From: a virus
Length of the DNA: 22,214 nt
Virus record (IMG/VR): IMGVR_UViG_3300022934_004096
Span: 1 to 22,214 of that record
Direction: 5' to 3' (one strand)
In this document: piece by piece, positions 20,852 through 22,214 of the stretch
Layout of the letters: each line of letters starts with the position of its first letter
How positions within the stretch are numbered: position 1 is the stretch's first letter
Program-made: the position numbers and the translations under genes
Notes under the pieces: generated by a model
The model's database searches: none
Seen by the model: only the letters and a program-made list of their open reading frames with translations
Told to the model about the DNA's origin: nothing

Positions 20852-22214
20852 CTACATGCGATTGACTTCATCAGCAGGCCAGTAAACAAGCACACAACGA
20901 CAACGAGCCCGACATTCCGTATCTCCGCCTGGAAAATGTCGGAGGTCAGCAAGTCGCTGTAACCCTTTTTCTGCTTCGACGGCGCAAGTGTTGCACGTAC
21001 GCTCATCGAACAAACTAATCCATTCGACCCACCAATTTGAGGAGTCGGGAGCAGAACGGAGCGACTCGGCTAACGATTCATTCGCCAATTCGTTGAGCTT
21101 TCCTGCCCAATTCGCAACCCGGCTTCTGTTCGCTCCAAAAGCCGCTGATGCAGCCGTCAATACCTCGGAAACAGAAGCTCCTGGCTTCAATTTCGGAAGC
21201 TTGATTTGGGCAGAAGTTCCTTTTACGGATGAACCATCCGTCTCAAAGTCCGAACGACCAGAGATGGAAATCGCATCAATGACTGCAACCAATCGATCTC
21301 GGATATTCGAAAGCAAACCGTTCGAGGTAACCAAATACCCCATCGCAGTTTCATGGAACAAAGCGGACCTTTGTTGATTGGCATTGACTTTGAAACCAAC
21401 AAACTCGGAAGCCGCGCGCTCCCCAATTTTGTTTGCCGTGTCATAGTACGGTTTCGTTGACATCGCCCATCGTTGAGCGAAATCTGAAATCGCATCGCGC
21501 ACCCGATTCTTCAACTCGAATGCGGATTCTTCAGTCATTCCCGTCGCGGAGTACGACGATGCAAACAATGCGATGACTTGAGCTTCCGTTTCCTGCATCA
21601 TGTAGGAAACATCATCCGTATACGACAAAATGGCTTTCGATAAAGCCGGTAAATCCAACGTCCGAACGTCTGCAAAACGCTCACCAGTGATCCATGCTTC
21701 CGGCATGGTTCTACCTTGACTTCGGCTTGCATCAACCTTCGCCATTTGCTCTCGCACAAGGTCTTTCATGTACTTTTCGCCGCGTGAGCCAACGGTGTAC
21801 CATTTGATTTGAGCGACAACGCCGGCAAGTCGAAAATCCTTGAAATGGCGTGAACTCCATGCTTCCCGGAGTCGAACCGCCTTCTCTTCGGTTTCCGTTT
21901 CAACAACGCCACCCCTGGCAACCACGGGCTTCAATCGCCGGTACTGCGTGTTGCCGAGGATATTACCGCCCTTTTTCCAAATCTCCGGGTATTCCAACCT
22001 CAATTTCTCTGCGAAATCAGGATCGAATACCTCGAAATTCGAGTTGCGAAGCGAAACTTTGAGGTCATCGCCATCGAACGGGAAATTTGTAGGGTCTGTG
22101 TCGCCAACAGCCCGTTCCAACCTTTCAATAAAAGGAGGCTCTTTATCGAAATCCAGATAAAGTTGTTTGATGATGTTGTAGATTCTTACTTGTTCATCTA
22201 CCGGAACTCGGCTC
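20852..22214 (-). CDS. Head morphogenesis protein (MuF / SPP1 gp7-like), 5' end outside window
   Basis: The frame is open to the right window edge, giving 453 visible residues. A TTG at 22120 is inside the frame and is not the start. The C-terminus (WWVEWISLFDERTCNTCAVE, then GGDTECRARCRCVLVYWP) carries the DERTC-x2-C ... C-x-C pattern of MuF/SPP1 gp7 proteins, minor head proteins that bind the portal and enter the host with DNA. The N-terminal part (EYPEIWKKGGNILGNTQYRR to RLREAWSSRHFKDFRLAGVV) is a conserved-looking domain I recall near MuF or portal genes but cannot name. The stop is TAG at 20852. The portal gene would be expected upstream, outside the window. Confidence 0.8.
   Translation of the reverse strand, partial: SRVPVDEQVRIYNIIKQLYLDFDKEPPFIERLERAVGDTDPTNFPFDGDDLKVSLRNSNFEVFDPDFAEKLRLEYPEIWKKGGNILGNTQYRRLKPVVARGGVVETETEEKAVRLREAWSSRHFKDFRLAGVVAQIKWYTVGSRGEKYMKDLVREQMAKVDASRSQGRTMPEAWITGERFADVRTLDLPALSKAILSYTDDVSYMMQETEAQVIALFASSYSATGMTEESAFELKNRVRDAISDFAQRWAMSTKPYYDTANKIGERAASEFVGFKVNANQQRSALFHETAMGYLVTSNGLLSNIRDRLVAVIDAISISGRSDFETDGSSVKGTSAQIKLPKLKPGASVSEVLTAASAAFGANRSRVANWAGKLNELANESLAESLRSAPDSSNWWVEWISLFDERTCNTCAVEAEKGLQRLADLRHFPGGDTECRARCRCVLVYWPADEVNRM

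Noticed and set aside
22120-22214. Start of the MuF-like gene at a TTG at 22120
   Set aside because: The frame stays open to the window edge with sensible protein sequence (EQVRIYNIIKQLYLDFD), so the true start lies outside.
1-22214. tRNA genes, CRISPR arrays, insertion sequences, integrase or attachment sites
   Set aside because: I found no cloverleaf sequence, regularly spaced repeats, transposase motifs or terminal inverted repeats.

Overview
The window is a stretch of the structural (late) region of a tailed bacteriophage or prophage. Every gene I can support is on the minus strand, so transcription runs from base 22214 towards base 1. The gene order is the classic head-to-tail order of a long-tailed siphovirus: head morphogenesis (MuF-like) protein, prohead protease with scaffold, HK97-fold major capsid protein, head-tail connector, neck and tail-completion proteins, major tail tube protein, tail assembly chaperones with a -1 frameshift, giant tape measure, and a tail-tip or fibre protein. 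There is no sheath gene, which argues against a myovirus. Genes are packed with short overlaps and Shine-Dalgarno sequences of the GGAG/GAGG type, so the host is a bacterium. I cannot name the host from this sequence. No integrase, tRNA, CRISPR array, insertion sequence or replication gene is present. Both window edges cut genes: the right-edge gene lacks its start and the left-edge gene lacks its end.

Head module (22214 to 16936): a partial MuF/SPP1 gp7-like protein, then a candidate promoter, then an unusual 612-residue protein that joins a U35-type protease, an acidic His/Glu-rich repeat linker, a second globular domain and a C-terminal scaffold-like coiled coil with its own possible internal start. 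Next come the major capsid gene with a strong terminator behind it, a small basic protein, and a connector of the HK97 gp6 type.

Accessory module (16869 to 9672): between the connector and the gp10-like neck gene lie about 7 kb. They hold a small unknown protein, a metallophosphoesterase, an NAD-dependent sugar epimerase/dehydratase, two unknown proteins, a possible head-closure protein, and a 971-residue protein with three glycosyltransferase-like modules and a TPR-like tail. The simplest reading is a carbohydrate cassette set inside the virion genes, possibly for glycosylating the capsid or tail. That role is inference.

Tail module (9565 to 1): gp10-like protein, tail terminator-like protein, two small tandem zinc-ribbon proteins, tail tube protein with a strong terminator behind it, G and G-T chaperones linked by a CCCTTTG slippery heptamer, a 1640-residue tape measure with a long proline-punctuated hydrophobic repeat block, and a protein with Asp-box motifs that suggest a beta-propeller.

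The most interesting non-coding signals are a recurrent short element, GACGCC-N(3-4)-AGGYGC, found ahead of four genes; two matched terminators behind the two major virion protein genes; and a strong hairpin without a U-tract ahead of the gp10-like gene. The most interesting coding feature is the triple glycosyltransferase with its sugar and phosphoesterase neighbours.
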